DNA of 64,000 bases from Diaporthe sp. PMI_573 (taxonomy: Eukaryota > Ascomycota > Sordariomycetes > Diaporthales > Diaporthaceae), in the NCBI GenBank assembly GCA_021399435.1, contig JAJTUP010000010.1, positions 1,116,001 through 1,180,000 on the forward strand. Direction: 5' to 3'. Position numbers and translations under genes: made by a program. How positions within the stretch are numbered: the first letter of the stretch is position 1; every line of letters begins with the position of its first letter. Below, one piece after another: positions 46,478 to 58,804 of this stretch. The notes under the pieces were generated by a model. That model was not told the DNA's origin, did not search any database, and was given only the letters and a program-made list of their open reading frames with translations.

Positions 46478-47537
46478 TTTACGCACGAGGGATCAGGCGC
46501 GCGGGAACTTGTAGACGCATTTGAGGATGGTGTGCGCGGGATACCAATATAGTTTACGATTGCAGAAGCAACGATGTCACAAAAATGAGCTGTGGGAGTT
46601 GGACACATCATGAGCGTTCCTAGAGATCAAGCGAATGAACATAAATAAAAGTGCACCCAGCACCATGTGGTATCCACGTGGTCTGGTCTTGCGGGCGGCG
46701 ATTTCGCGAGTCACATATTCGCATGCGTTACTTGTCAAGCACTCTATTAATCTCTGACTTTGTGCCTATCTGCCTGTATACGTGGGCCGTCTGTAGCAAG
46801 GTCGAGCGAGACAAGTACCTATTCATCCGTTCGTTGCCCTGTACGCCGATTCGCAGACCCTTCTTCCCGGGGGCCCCATTTGCCCCCCTGAAACGCCTGT
46901 GCTTCTCAATTTCTTAAACCATTCGTACCGAAAAAAGCAAGTTAAACCAGCCCAAGGGCTGCATTTGTTTGTGATTACGCGAGTTAAAAAAAAATGTCCC
47001 ATTTTTCAATGTATACTGGATGAAAAACAAGTGGCCCTCTTTCTATGAACGCTTCGTTGGTAGGGTGATATTGAAAGACAGAGGGGAAAAAAGCAATCGA
47101 AAATAATCAGCAACCTTTGTTTTTTTCTGGACCAAAGGAGGGTATCAGTAATTGGATCCCAACCATGTCTCGTGCTGCTGCAGGGTGCGTCTTCGGTTCC
47201 AATAGGATCGGATGAGCCCCTCCACGGAGCTGGAGTAGAAAACCAGTCTCTGTCGAAGGGATGTCGCGGATTGCAGTCAAGTTCGTAGGAGCAGGATGGA
47301 AGGCAATTGAATTGACCGGGTGTGACCCCCTGTCGGCGTACGTCAGAGGCGATGATCGAACTGACGATCGGCCAAGCCCCTCGGAGTTCCGGCTTCGACC
47401 CGGCCAACCGACCCTCCCGAGTCGATGAGACCGAGACACGCAAGGGCCCGTTGCATCTGTTCCAAGGCGTGGTCGTTGTGCTGCAATGTGGATCACCCGT
47501 TCATTGCTCATGATTGAGGGTGATGCTTTTGGCCTCC
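46478..47537. other. Convergent intergenic region, no gene seen
   Basis: About 1.06 kb between two 3' ends, with A-rich runs near 46987-46994. Open frames lack recognisable features. Confidence 0.55.
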
Positions 47538-49607
47538 TCAGTTGCCGGTGTAATCAGCATCGTCCTCGTCTGTGTCGCGGGCCTTGCGGGTCCTGTTGGT
47601 GAGACTGGGTCCCTCGGCGGAGGGGCCGAGACTGCCGGGCGCCTTGGTGGGCAGCGCGGTCCTGGCCGCCCTTCGCGGCCGGGATGACTTCTCAGAATTG
47701 TCGGTGTCATCGCTGTGCGGGGTGGCGACAGCAGATTCGGTAGCATTCTCGCTCCCGCTCGCTGTTGCTGTCGCTGATTCTCCAGCAGCAGGGCTGGCGG
47801 CGTCGTTGTCGGCGTCACCGGCGGGCCGCCTCTCGGAGAAGACATGTCTGCTCTTCCAGCCCGACTCCGTGACGACGTCGACGACCTGGTCCTCGGGGAC
47901 CATCTCGTGCTGCAGGTCCCAGCCGGCGCGGCGGCACAGCTCGGCCACGACGACGTCGCAGTCGCCGAGGAGGTCGATGTCAAAGTTGTGATGGTTGACG
48001 GGGGTGCGGCTGATGTAGATCTGGGGGATGTGAGGGTACAGGAAGGGAACCAGCTCGCTGACGGGGGCGACCTTGAGGCTGGTGCCGATGACGACGACGA
48101 GGTCCGTCTTGTCGCGGTCGTGGTCGACCAGGCGGCTCGAGAACTCGTCCGGGAGGGCCTCGCCGAAGAAGGTGATGTCCGGCTTCATGATGCCCCCCTT
48201 GGACGGCATGTCGTACTCGGAGTCGCTGGCGCTGTCGTAATCTCCCGGGCGCCGCCGCGGGCGGATGCTCGTACCATCCTTGGCCAGCTTGCGCTTGCGG
48301 CTGTTCTTGGTGCCGCGGCGGGGGATGCCGCACTTGGGGCACCGCGGGATATTGCCGGCCTTGATGTCCGGGAGGATGTCATCGCCTGGTACCTGGTGGT
48401 AACAGGTGAAGCATGTTGCGGTTGCGAAAGAGCCGTGGCTGTGTGCTCGGTCAGCAGCTTACTAGATGAGACGTAGATTGCGTCACGAGGGTGTGTAAGG
48501 GTCATATATGCACGCAAAGCAAGGGAGGCATGCTGCTGGGGAGTGGCAGTGGGTCAGCGAAGAGAGTGACTCACCATTGGATGAGTTTGTTCGGGTCGAT
48601 GCCTGCCTTGGACTCGAGGTTGTCGATATTCTGAGAGTAGTTGGTGAGGAGCTTCCCTTGCTCCTGAAGCAGGGCGATGAAGGCGTGCGTGGGCGAGAAG
48701 CGCTCTGTCTCAACCATGATATCCCGGGCGACCGAGAAGAATATGCTCGGGTCTTGCTTGAAGAGAGTGATGTCAAATACTTCCTGGGGGTCGTTGAGGC
48801 CGAGATGCTCTAGCTTGGAATAGAGACCGGTGCCCTTGGAACGAAAGTCTGGAATTCCCAGCGAGGTAGAAATCCCAGCGCCGGTCAGGACGATGATATT
48901 CTTGGACTTCTTGAGGAGAGCGACGGCATCATCGACCGAGTTGTACTGCTGCAGCTTGGCCCTCTTGGAGAGCTCACGGCTGAAGGCAAGTATCAACAGG
49001 TCGAAGTAGACCGAGTCAGACGCGCCCTCGAGATTGGGCGGCCGCACATCAAATGCACTGAGAAGCTTCTTGGCGGTGATCAAGCCAGCGCTGATTGTGC
49101 GGTTGATGAGCTCTTCTGGTCCCAAGGTGCGAAGGAGTTGGCGGTAACTAACGGCCTCCTCTGGGGTGCAAAACTCGGGGTCTTGGCAAACGAAAAGAAA
49201 AAAAACTTAGAGTCAGCTCAACGGTCTCGTCTGATTCAACCAAGGCAGAGGGGGGAGGGCTCTCTCAATAGGGGTTGCAATATATTATTGCCTAGAATGA
49301 TTGACAGGAGTGAATGCTTACCGTTGGTGACGCTCTCGTCAGAAAGGCCCTCGAGCATGTCGCCAAGCAAGGACTCGGACTCCCAGGCGTTGTCGAGGTC
49401 GTTGACGCGTTCCTCGAGTTCGGCCATGGCGCTGACGGGGTGGGCAACACCGTGCTCGATATCCTCCTGAAGGTCGAGGTCATCCATGGCGTACTTCTCG
49501 TCGATACCATCCACTTCAGACACGGTCGCGATGGGCTGCTTGTTTGATTTGACTGAACGGGGGCGCGAGCTCTGAGAGACTCCCGTCTTGGGCTTGAGGC
49601 TGCCCAT
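47538..49607 (-). CDS. SIR2/HST1-type NAD-dependent histone deacetylase
   Basis: Nuclear sirtuin of 597 residues from exons 49607-49322, 49181-48575 and 48438-47538 (introns 140 and 136 bp, in phase). An acidic N-terminus leads into the Sir2/Hst1 N-terminal domain ([20 protein letters not shown]). The catalytic core has [37 protein letters not shown], the catalytic His in LIQCHGSFATA (formed across the last intron), zinc ligands CFTC and CPKC, and [15 protein letters not shown]. An Arg/Lys-rich insertion ([21 protein letters not shown]) interrupts the zinc region. The C-terminus is acidic and Ser/Ala-rich. Family members silence telomeric and subtelomeric chromatin. Exon starts were fixed by restoring VTND|PEFCTP and IQC|HGSF. 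Confidence 0.94.
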
Positions 49608-52600
49608 GTTGACGTTGCCGAGACGCAACGATGGCGGTCACAAAAAACTGTGGGTGTGGGTGGAGAAGGCTGAGGGAGGGAAGAGGAGAAGTGGGAATTG
49701 TGGATGAAAGAATCAGAATTGGCGAAGGGTGTGAAAGAAGAAGTATGTTGAAATGATGTCGTTGCGATGGTGCTGAAGAATTGTCGAGGGAAGAGGGAAG
49801 AGGGCAGTGAAGGGTGAATGTCGCAGGTCGAACCCGGATCCGACTATTGTGGCTCACCGGGAACACAACCTGATCTTTGGTCACTGAAGGGGGAGAGGGT
49901 AGTGCACCAAACAAATGAGGATGAGTCTCGAAAGTGTTCTTCCGGTGCACTCAGCTATGGCTGGAGGTGTCGCCTTTCATTTACTTGTTGGACGTGTTCC
50001 TGCGGCACAGTCTGGGCTGCAAAGGGAGGCAGGCGAGAGAGAATGAGAGATGGTGCAGTCTTGTTGTGTTGCACGGAAATCGAAGCGGCCAGAAACCAGC
50101 GTTCACAAGCCAGACAAGTGAAATGAGAAAAGTAAAAGTTTCAGAAAGACCAGATGCTTTGCTGGGTGCTGGCGAAGAAGTCTAGTGCGAAGGTTGAGCA
50201 TTACAGGCAGGTCTTGGGAATCCCGGTAGGGTCTAGAGCCCCCAAGGTTCAGCAGATCCCACTTACACATTGCCACGCTACAATATGCTTGTCACCCCGT
50301 GCAGCCGCTGTGAAATGGGGGCCAGGAACTTTTGACCCGCCAAAAGGTCCCGCCCCTGATCGTCGCCCAGCATTGACTGACTGACATGTTTGTTCCACAT
50401 CAAATAGACGCCTTGTTCTAAGAAAGATCCACAGATCCAAGCAGCCCAGATTATATTGCATGCAGTGATGGAAAAAGTTACATCTCATTATTTGACTGTT
50501 TGTCATCCTCAACAATCAGGAGGAAGAGAAAGAGAGCAGGAGCAGGAGCAGGAGCAGGAGCAAGAGACAAAGGCAACCATTGCCGAGGATGGGCCGTGGA
50601 AGACCCTGGGGCAGCGTGGAAATTAAAGTCCCGGGATGCTCCGGCCTCTCCCACGTCCAGGCCACGGTCGAGGAGCATTGTGATGGTGAATATAACTGGA
50701 TCAAAAACTCGATTTCAGCAATTAGAGGACCTAGATATTGTTGTTTGGCCATGCACAATTTAGTCTTGAGAGCTGCTGGGGGCCGCATTGAGAGATCAGT
50801 AATCCCAGGGCCACTTCCTGTATTATACTGCTGACTGAACACTCACAGCGTGAGCCTTGCTTGTGGCTGCCTGTTTCTGTGGCAAAAAGATCAGATGATG
50901 TGGTTGATGAACGCAGCTGTAAGTTATCAGCATGTGCATATTATTCCAAGGCATTAGTATCGACAACAATACACATCCTCTGCTCCAAGGAAAGGACCCC
51001 TCTACGAGTGATCACAGAAAGCAACATTACCCACAAATGATCACAGCTACCTCTGTCTTAGCAACTCTGCTGCCCATGCCGAAGACAGCACAGGATCCTC
51101 GATCAATCATTTCCGCTAGCTTGACCTCATTCTGCCATACTAGCACAATATTACTCATCTGGCACATGAATAATTCAAAACGGGAACTCGTCACTGTCAC
51201 CATCTCTACCCTGCTTATGTGCATCCCAGTAGACCCCATATCTCATGGCTAGGACTCTGCCCTACCTTTCTGGCGTCAGTTCTGGCCCATATTTCAACAG
51301 ACCTTGACATGAGCATCTTTCAGTTCCCAGTATTGCAGTGTTAAAATGGTGATGCAGCCGTCCATCTGCTTCCTCCAAAGTATCACGCAGAGTGAGTTCA
51401 TCATAGGTAACCCCCTCTAGGTACAGTGTGTCCGGCTCATCAGTATCCTCTTGTAGCTGTTACTGGTCAGAACGAGCAATCTTTTGGTCCTCAAATTGGC
51501 GATCTTACTATTCGAATAAGCGGAGAGTCTGACAATGTGCCCCAAACTGCCACGATCATTATGGGTGGAGAAGCTGCTGCCTGCCAAACCCTCCCAAGAA
51601 CGGCGAGGCATCAGGCAATGCAGTTCAATTTTAAGGCTCCCAAGCCTTGGACTTTTTTCCACAAACAAATAAAAACATTTATTAGCAAGTACAAGATGTG
51701 AGTCAAGACAGAAATTATGAAATTTCGCTTGGAAAAGATGAGAAAGAAGCCCGCGGGGAAGGCGACCTGTGAAGTGTGATACCCAGCCAGCAAACGCGTC
51801 AAACGCCTTCTCTCACAAATGTTTGTGACATAATTTTCACAAACACTTGAGAACAACGTGCTGTAGAGAATTCAATGGATGGTTTCCGATTGCAAAGCCG
51901 CTCCGGATGCGTCAAGTGTTCACTTGCAGGTCAGTGGCCTGATAGGCTAGCACAAATCGTTGCCAAAAGCGTCTATACTTGACTATATAGAGCTTACCAA
52001 ATAGATTCTAGATCACAGGATTCTCAGTCGTTTACCACACAGCCAAGTATTCCCAGGGCAATTTCTGACAGGATTGCGGAGGGTTGGCGCTTCTGGGGTC
52101 TCTGTAATCGAAAATCGAACATCGACTGGAGAGTTTCTCGTCAATTTGATTGTAGAACTGGTATCTCCAAATTATCAAGAAGTTACAAATACTCCCTACT
52201 GAAATATGCTGTCGGACTGGTAGTTGAGAAAGTCGGGCGATATCGGCCACGTATGCGGGTAGCCATCGATCTTTCCTGGAAAGCATGTTACGGTAGGATT
52301 CATCCCAAACCAAATATAGCTATCGAGTTTTGACTATTGTCCCTTCAAGAGGACTGTAAGCTGATGGATCTTTTAGCGGCTCCCTCTGCTGCATTGAATC
52401 CTCCGTCAAGGCTTTGGGTTCCTTCGGAGACACCGCTCGCAGCGTACCCCACGAATTTCAGGCAGATCATTCCACACTTCCTCCTTCCATCTCCTCCCAA
52501 GGCTCGTCCAATTACAGAGAGATCGCACGAGAATCGTACGTTTCATCTTCGAGGCGTATTCCAGTCAATGTTTGGACTGGACACCAATACTATCATTATC

Positions 52601-52691
52601 CGAAACTCTGGGGCGGTCCTGGGGAAATAATTACATACAGTCAATTCATCCTCCCACGAGGCGAATTCGCTGCTACAGGCTATGTGCTTTC
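49608..52691. other. 3.1 kb gene-free region, AT-richer on the right
   Basis: The first part is the SIR2 promoter. A hexamer microsatellite lies near 50535, and the part beyond about 50900 is visibly richer in A and T. No complete gene is supported. A fragment at 51875 resembles the first half of a zinc cluster but leads nowhere. It may be a decayed-gene or former-transposon area. Confidence 0.45.
50535..50562. repeat. AGCAGG hexanucleotide microsatellite
   Basis: Between four and five copies of AGCAGG in a row, in a purine-rich stretch, outside any supported gene. Confidence 0.8.
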
Positions 52692-53657
52692 CTATATCCA
52701 GTACGAAGCGTTCCTAGCCTCTGCAATAACGCTGGTGTCGACAAACTGTGCGATGACCTCTCTCGTCATGGGCTGCCGTCTGTTCTGCGAGGCAACATAA
52801 ACATCCTCCTCCACCATGTAGTCGATCAAATTGCTGTCCATGTCCGCGCCTAGCGTGCCCGCCCATTTGTGCACCGGCCAAATGGCCTGCACCGTGGCGG
52901 CATCCATGCCGACTGTCTCAGCCACAAATTGGTACACCTTCTCGGGTGTGCTCTTGAAGACGTCGATAGCCTGATCCAGAGCCCGGATGAATTCGACAAT
53001 GGCCTTGCGCGACATAGGGTCGTTGAGCTTGTCGGTCGTCGTGAAAAGGGAGTAGATCTCCCGGAAGACGGTCGCGTTTTGGAAGAAGATCGCGTTGTCC
53101 CCAAGTACCTGCCCGCCCAGCTCCGGCGACGGTTCCCAGATGCCGAAGGCGTCGATCGTCTTTGCTTGTATTTGCGCCGGGAAAGTGCCGGAGCCGCACG
53201 GCGCCTTCATACAACCGTTGCCCGATACCACCGTGTACTCTGAATCCTTCACGCCGGCCGATGTCAACAGCTTTTTGACGAAGTAATTCGCGGAAGTGCC
53301 CGGCGTGGAACCAATTCGTTTGCCCTTCAGATCCGCCAGTGTGTTTATGCCAGCCGCCTTATTTGCCACGATCCGATACGGCACATCTACGATCGTGTAA
53401 ATCATGCGGATGTTCTTGTGTGTTCCATATTGAATCAGCCCCTGGTACTCCGCGTTGGCGCCGAGATCTACGGTCTTGTCCGACGGCAAGCTAGCCACGC
53501 CACCGCTGACGATCGACGCTTGGCCCTTGTAGAAGTTCTTGGTCGCATATGGCTGAGGTGTGTACTCAATCACCTGCAGAGAGGAAGCGAGTTTGATTGC
53601 GCCAGTCGGCTCGAAAACGGTCGCAAGGCCCGCCAGATGGAGCAGTGTCGATCTCAT
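52692..53657 (-). CDS. Secreted NMT1/THI5-like (SsuA/TauA-type) substrate-binding protein
   Basis: Intronless gene of 321 residues with the type-2 periplasmic binding-protein fold, related to bacterial ABC-transporter binding proteins for nitrate, sulfonate or thiamine precursors. An N-terminal hydrophobic stretch (MRSTLLHLAGLATVF) may act as a signal peptide. Fold landmarks are IVSGGVASLPSDKTVDLGAN, IYTIVDVPYRIVANKAAGI, the conserved LADLKGKRIGSTPGTSANYF, and SGTFPAQIQAKTIDAFGIWEP. Fungi lack the matching ABC permease system for soluble secreted binders, so the role is unclear: nutrient capture, or an enzyme-like THI5 relative. The frame extends upstream to 53816, but the ATG at 53657 gives the leader. 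Absence of introns and the bacterial-type family suggest horizontal transfer. Confidence 0.82.
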   Translation of the reverse strand: MRSTLLHLAGLATVFEPTGAIKLASSLQVIEYTPQPYATKNFYKGQASIVSGGVASLPSDKTVDLGANAEYQGLIQYGTHKNIRMIYTIVDVPYRIVANKAAGINTLADLKGKRIGSTPGTSANYFVKKLLTSAGVKDSEYTVVSGNGCMKAPCGSGTFPAQIQAKTIDAFGIWEPSPELGGQVLGDNAIFFQNATVFREIYSLFTTTDKLNDPMSRKAIVEFIRALDQAIDVFKSTPEKVYQFVAETVGMDAATVQAIWPVHKWAGTLGADMDSNLIDYMVEEDVYVASQNRRQPMTREVIAQFVDTSVIAEARNASYWI

Positions 53658-55235
53658 GGTCGCCGATTGCTGGTTTCTCTCGACTAGACTTGAAGATTTT
53701 ACAGTAAACCTCAATCTCAAGTGCGGTTTGCCACACTTTAATAGCTCCAAATTCACAGCCTCTGCGTCCCATGCCGCCAAAGCTTGACAGCTCTGCAACG
53801 CTGATCGACTCGACAAAATTTGGTAGTAGTATTGACTTCTGTTTTGGGCATGACTTTTTGCCGTTAATTTGGCTGCGGGGTGCCCAGTATGCTGTGAGAC
53901 AGCTCCAGCCTATAGTGATACAATGGCTGGAAACCACCATCAGCCGGGAATTTAACTCAATTCCCGGCTCCAGGTTCGCAAGGTATTTTCCTCGACTGTA
54001 AACGGAGCCATGCGGGAGACCCCTCCGTTTGACCAATGCTGAGCCGGCTGTTACGACGCTTAGCCATGCCGTGTCACCATACAGGGCGAATACTGAGTGC
54101 CGCATGTCGGTACTCAACTTGCGGACAGAACGATTCCGACTTTACTACATTAAGACTCTCGAACTCGTCCATCTTAGGTAATGCAATCGATGGAAGTGAT
54201 TGATGCGTTGCACTAAAACTATTGCTTCAGAAAATTGTGGTATGTTTGAGTGTGGAGGAACGAGTGGGTGTAGCAAATAATGCGATATTTGACTTTGAAG
54301 TGGGCGCAGGTGGCCAGAAGCTGAACGCAGAAAGGCCCAGACGGCAACCGGATTTAGAGATGTACGGACTCCCTGCCTACTCACTGGTGATCCCATTCAC
54401 TGCTACTATGACTTTGCAAGTGTAAGTCTCATGGCCGTTGTTTAGAAAGGCATCTCAAACGGCATTTGGACTAGATCATATTTGAGGTCACCGAATGCAT
54501 TTCTTTGTCTGATATCGATTCTGAGCACCTCGTAGTTCAGTCCTCCTTTGTATGACACATCTGAGTGGAGGTGGCGTGCTCGAAGAATGCACTTCTATTT
54601 TCCAACCTAAGGAGCTCAAAATGTGATCTGGAAACTGAGTATATCAAGAAAATCGAGCCTAGAAAATCAAGGACATGGCAGAGCTGATTCAGCTGGGATT
54701 CCGTATTAGCATCACCACGCCACACTCCACTCATACTGTACCGACATTGGTGTTTAAATAGATTATGACAGAGACATCTTAGGTGCCCGGGCTTGCGGAA
54801 AATCCCATCTGTACCGTTCTGTCTTGAAAAATGTTTACCCTGCCTATTCCTTGTGCCCAAGTGTCCCGAGCGCTAAACCTCAGACATATACCCCGATGTG
54901 ACTTGCTTATGCCCCTGCCCACACATTCGAAGCATCTAACTCCTTGCCACTGCTCCATATATTTTTCTCGAGATCCCATGCCTGTCACCTGCCTGCGTAT
55001 TCCCACTTGAAGGTGGCTTGTATGACTTCTACTGATTGGCCCGTGTCGGTACCTTTTACCTCCTTCCATCTTTCGAATCTTGTAGAATCTAGCGTCCTGG
55101 ATGCGATACCAGAATCCTGAATAGCCAAGCACTCCGAAAGCTAAACAGACTTCCCTGATACGGCTCCGCGGTCCCCCGGCCTCCAGGGTTACCAAGTCCG
55201 CAGCAAGTGACATATGTAGGACCTCGAGGCTTTGG
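53658..55235. other. 1.6 kb intergenic region, no gene seen
   Basis: Promoter of the binding-protein gene on the left and 3' flank of the bZIP gene on the right. Open frames such as 54779-55213 (minus) have no recognisable protein features. Confidence 0.5.
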
Positions 55236-56196
55236 CTAATTTAGTTTATATTCAAGTATTCTTGCGCCCCTCTTCTGTCGCCAATAGTTGGTTGTCTCCA
55301 GGACTTCAGTACATCCCTGCAGCAGCACGCCCCATTTTGCAAAGAACTCGGCACAGAACTCCCATCCCGCGGCATCCCACGACTCGCCCCAGACCACAAG
55401 GGCCGCGTTGGTGTCGTTATCAAATTTCAGTAAATCGCAGCACAAAGTATCGCACAGTACATCCTCGTCATACGCCCCCGACTCGATACCCCGGAGTATG
55501 TTATCCCGCATCCTGGGGATGGGGAAAAGGTCCAGCCAGGAATGATGCGTGACTGTCTTCTGCAGCGCCGTTGGGCGCAGGTCTGTGGGCAGACTCGGTT
55601 GCTCTGCCACAGGTCGAGGAGGCCCCTGGTGATTGAACAGGGAGGAATGCTCGTCAGTCTCTAGGTACTCGAGAGGGATGCGCAGCATAAGTGCATTCCG
55701 GGCCAGGGCGTCAAAGGTGGTCAGCCGGGTGACAAGTGGCAAGTCATGAGGCGTAGGTAGATTGAGGCCCCAATGTGTGAAGATCCTCTGTAGGAACTCC
55801 TTGATCTTGTCGTGTAGATCTGTGCACCTGATCAAGAGCAGAATCGGGGGCAGGTCGGGTGTAGCTATGGGAAGCTGAGACAGATGTTGACGTGGCAATG
55901 CATGTAGCAGGTCCTCATCAGTGGTGATGGGAGCACTCGGACTGGAAATTGCTAAGGAACCCTGTTGCGTCCCAGGCTGAGAACTGGGAAACTTCTCCAG
56001 ACGCTTCTTGGCACCTAGAGCCGACGTTACTGGTAAGCGTGCTGTCCTCGAATTCTTGCTGCTGCCGCTCAAGAGGGCTATACTTACGATAGGCTCTCTG
56101 GTGGAGCCGGTTTTGCCGGCGTCGTCGCTCTTTGGAGCTGGCGACTCCAGACCAGTCGTCACCCTGGTCCCAAATTTCAGTCGCTTTGGGATTCAT
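55236..56196 (-). CDS. bZIP transcription factor with DUF3425-type C-terminus
   Basis: Regulator of 295 residues from exons 56196-56088 and 56014-55236 with a 73-bp intron. The joint completes the basic region SSKERRRRQNRLHQRAYR|AKKRLEK, which has the N-x7-R spacing of bZIP DNA-binding helices; the leucine zipper is short, as is usual in this group. The C-terminal 200 residues carry the DUF3425 pattern, with RIFTHWGLNLPTPHDLPLVTR, HSWLDLFPIPRMRDNIL and a Trp-rich end (VVWGESWDAAGWEF). Fungal proteins of this kind regulate stress or secondary metabolism. The gene is divergent from the first SDR gene, 737 bp away, which makes that gene a candidate target. Confidence 0.88.
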
Positions 56197-56933
56197 TACT
56201 ACGGTGCAGAACCTGTGAATCTGGTGTCAGTATAGAAGAAAAAAACAAAACAAGACTCGCCTTGCTGGGCGCACGGAGTCGGAATCTGGGAGGCGGCTTC
56301 ATCTTCGCCTCAGACCCGCCTCAGACCATCACCATCACCATCAGGGATGGATCAAAGAGCTAGCCCACACACGCTAACTTGCATGCATCCGATCTTGATG
56401 CGACCTGCTTATGCCCCTGCAACCATGCAAGTGCCTGTCGGTGGGGGCAGCGGGTTGGCGGGCTGCCCACACGCTGGGACCGTCTTGGCAGTGTTCCCGT
56501 CTTCGCTTTTGCACTCCATTGGCTGGAGAACGATTTAGGCTTCAAGACTGACTACATACCCACTGACAGGGGCGTAAGCAACTCCATTTGGATGGCTTTT
56601 TCCCACTCCACATGTGTTCATTCCCAAAGACTAAATCATGTAGGAGCTCGGTCATTACATCGCCTGCGAGCTCCGAACTGAGGTTGAATATTGTCACGAG
56701 ATCGGGGGACTATGGGCGGAGGTTGCTTTGTGGAATCCGAGAAATGCCCCTGAGGTTGATGTAATTCGTCTCTTGGCGAAGAGAAGCACACGCCTGGAAG
56801 ACCTGAGATACACTGGGCAAAAGTTGCCCTCGGTAGACTTGTTATAAAAGAAGCCGGCGTGTGCATTGTGTTCTGGCTGGAGACACTATTCTCATCTCGC
56901 CGTATCCTTCTCTTGTCACCTGTCAGGAAAAAC
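56197..56933. promoter_or_regulatory. Divergent promoter region of the bZIP and first SDR genes
   Basis: 737 bp between opposite start codons. It contains a TATA box on the SDR side; no further gene is seen. Confidence 0.5.
56843..56850 (+). promoter_or_regulatory. TATA box of the first SDR gene
   Basis: TATAAAAG stands about 84 bp before the ATG at 56934, a usual distance for a regulated fungal promoter. Confidence 0.5.
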
Positions 56934-58001
56934 ATGTCTTCATTTGACCCCTTCGTCTCGGCCACCAAGGTTGCTGAAGCCTTTCCCGAGTCTATTCGAG
57001 ATAAAACCATTCTCATCACCGGCGTTTCCCCCAATAGCTTAGGGCTCGCTACTGCTGCCGCTTTGGCATCTCAGCATCCTGATCGGCTGATTTTATCAGG
57101 ACGATCTGCTGAAAAGGTCCAGAGCGCGGTCGATTCCCTGAAAGCAGCTTATCCGCTGGTGAAGTATGATGTTCTTCTCATGGACCTGTCATCCCAAGCT
57201 TCCGTTCGTGCTGCTGCGGCCCAGATCAACGCCGATGCCAATATTCCGACTATCGACATCTTGATCAACAACGCTGGAGTCATGGCCATTCCTACCTTGA
57301 CGTCTTCTGAGGATCATATTGAGACAACCTTCGCAACAAACCACATCGGTCATTTCCTCTTCACGAATCTTATCATGCCAAAGATCATACGAGCTTCTGA
57401 AGGCCCCGGTACCCAAACCAGAATCATCAACATCTCTTCTTATGGACACCAATTTTCTCCCATTCGATTTTCGGATATCAACTTCAGCAAGCTGGCATCT
57501 GAGCTCCCGGAACAGGAGCGTCCCGAGATTCAAAAGGCCCAGTACCTGACGGGCAAGGATTTGTCCAACGACACGTACTCCGGCTTCTTCGCCTACGGAC
57601 AATCCAAGACTGCCAACATCCTCTTCTCAGTTTCCTTGAACCAAAAGCTTGGCGAGAAATACGGCATCGTTTCCTACGCCGTCCATCCTGGTGCTGTCGG
57701 CACCAACATAAATCGACACGCCGACCCACAGGAGATTGAGTACGCGCTGGCAAGAGTGAAGGAGCTTGGCTTCGATTCCTCGTCCAAGACTCCCGACCAA
57801 GGTGCTAATTCCTCGGTACTTGCTGCCGTCGACCCAAGCTTACCGCCGGTCGATACCAATGTCATTGATGTCACTGGCGTCTACATATCTGACTGTAAGT
57901 TGGACAATGAGACGTGTGCCACATTTGCGAGAAATGGGATCCTGGCAGAGAGACTCTGGGCGCTGAGTGAAGAGCTTGTCAACCAGAGATTCGAGTTCTA
58001 A
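56934..58001 (+). CDS. Short-chain dehydrogenase/reductase 1
   Basis: NAD(P)-dependent oxidoreductase of 355 residues without introns, of the retinol-dehydrogenase/WW-oxidoreductase-like SDR branch. Visible motifs are the nucleotide-binding TGVSPNSLG (residues about 31-39, an atypical TGxxxxxG variant), DILINNAGVMAIP, INISSYGH with the catalytic Ser, and FAYGQSKTAN with the catalytic Tyr and Lys, followed by HPGAVGTNI. The start at 56934 (MSSFDPFVS) was chosen over upstream open frame because it follows the TATA box by the right distance. It is longer than a minimal SDR (about 250-300 residues), with an insertion near FSDINFSKLASELPEQE before the active-site Tyr. The substrate is unknown. Confidence 0.92.
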   Translation: MSSFDPFVSATKVAEAFPESIRDKTILITGVSPNSLGLATAAALASQHPDRLILSGRSAEKVQSAVDSLKAAYPLVKYDVLLMDLSSQASVRAAAAQINADANIPTIDILINNAGVMAIPTLTSSEDHIETTFATNHIGHFLFTNLIMPKIIRASEGPGTQTRIINISSYGHQFSPIRFSDINFSKLASELPEQERPEIQKAQYLTGKDLSNDTYSGFFAYGQSKTANILFSVSLNQKLGEKYGIVSYAVHPGAVGTNINRHADPQEIEYALARVKELGFDSSSKTPDQGANSSVLAAVDPSLPPVDTNVIDVTGVYISDCKLDNETCATFARNGILAERLWALSEELVNQRFEF

Positions 58002-58804
58002 GATTCTCCTTGAGATAGTATTGGATGAAGGATTTCCGAGGGCTTCCTGACTATTTGTGCGCATTGCCTTTGGTGAGACAATTCTACAAGCACCTATCCG
58101 ACAGTGAATCTCTGCGAGCACACTTAAACTATAGTTCTCACTGTGATATGCTCTGAGTCTTTTCAACCAACCTACCAAAATTGTAAATTCTTGCGTCCAT
58201 AACCACCTGTTGTACATACGACTTTGGATATCATCTTGTCCCAAATTCTCGAGTAAGAGAAGGACAAGGTGCAACACGTGTCCTCGAGTCTGCTTCGTAT
58301 TTAGCATTAGCCAAGGTACTTGTTGGCCACACCAACAAGGCGAAAGTTTGTAGTGATCATGTCAACCATCCGTACCTTCTCTATTGTGATAGTGCTGATG
58401 TGGCCTGAACAGCTTCCTCTCTCGACTATTTCGTCCGTAGCTACCGCGAGGAGTATATGGACGAATGAAATGCCACAGCAAATCAAGTTTAAGCCGCATA
58501 GGCATTCAGCGGCTAAAATTTGCGACTTGTCGTGCCAATATGCAGGCTGCTTACGCCCCTGTCCCATTCCTTGGTCGTGGCGGACCCGCAGGCTGATTTA
58601 GTGCTAAATCTTCGTCACGGCCAGTTTCTGGCTAATCCTTTCAGTGGCGCATGTGTCTTCTTTTGTTTAAACCAGGGAGTAAAAGTTATGCTCAATTGTC
58701 ATATTAAATCAGATGGCCGCTGCTCTCTCTCCAGTCTGTCCGTTCTCCTAGCCCCGTCTCTCCTTCCCCGTCACATCTCTACCTCCTAGGCCATTCTCAT
58801 CATC
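58002..58804. other. Intergenic region between the two SDR genes
   Basis: About 800 bp, with a C/T-rich tract near 58725-58790 just before the second SDR that looks like a core promoter. No gene is seen. Confidence 0.5.

Noticed and set aside
51875..51930. Fragment reading MDGFRLQSRSGCVKC, like the first half of a Zn2Cys6 cluster
   Set aside because: No downstream exon supplies the remaining cysteines in any frame; it may be a relic or chance.
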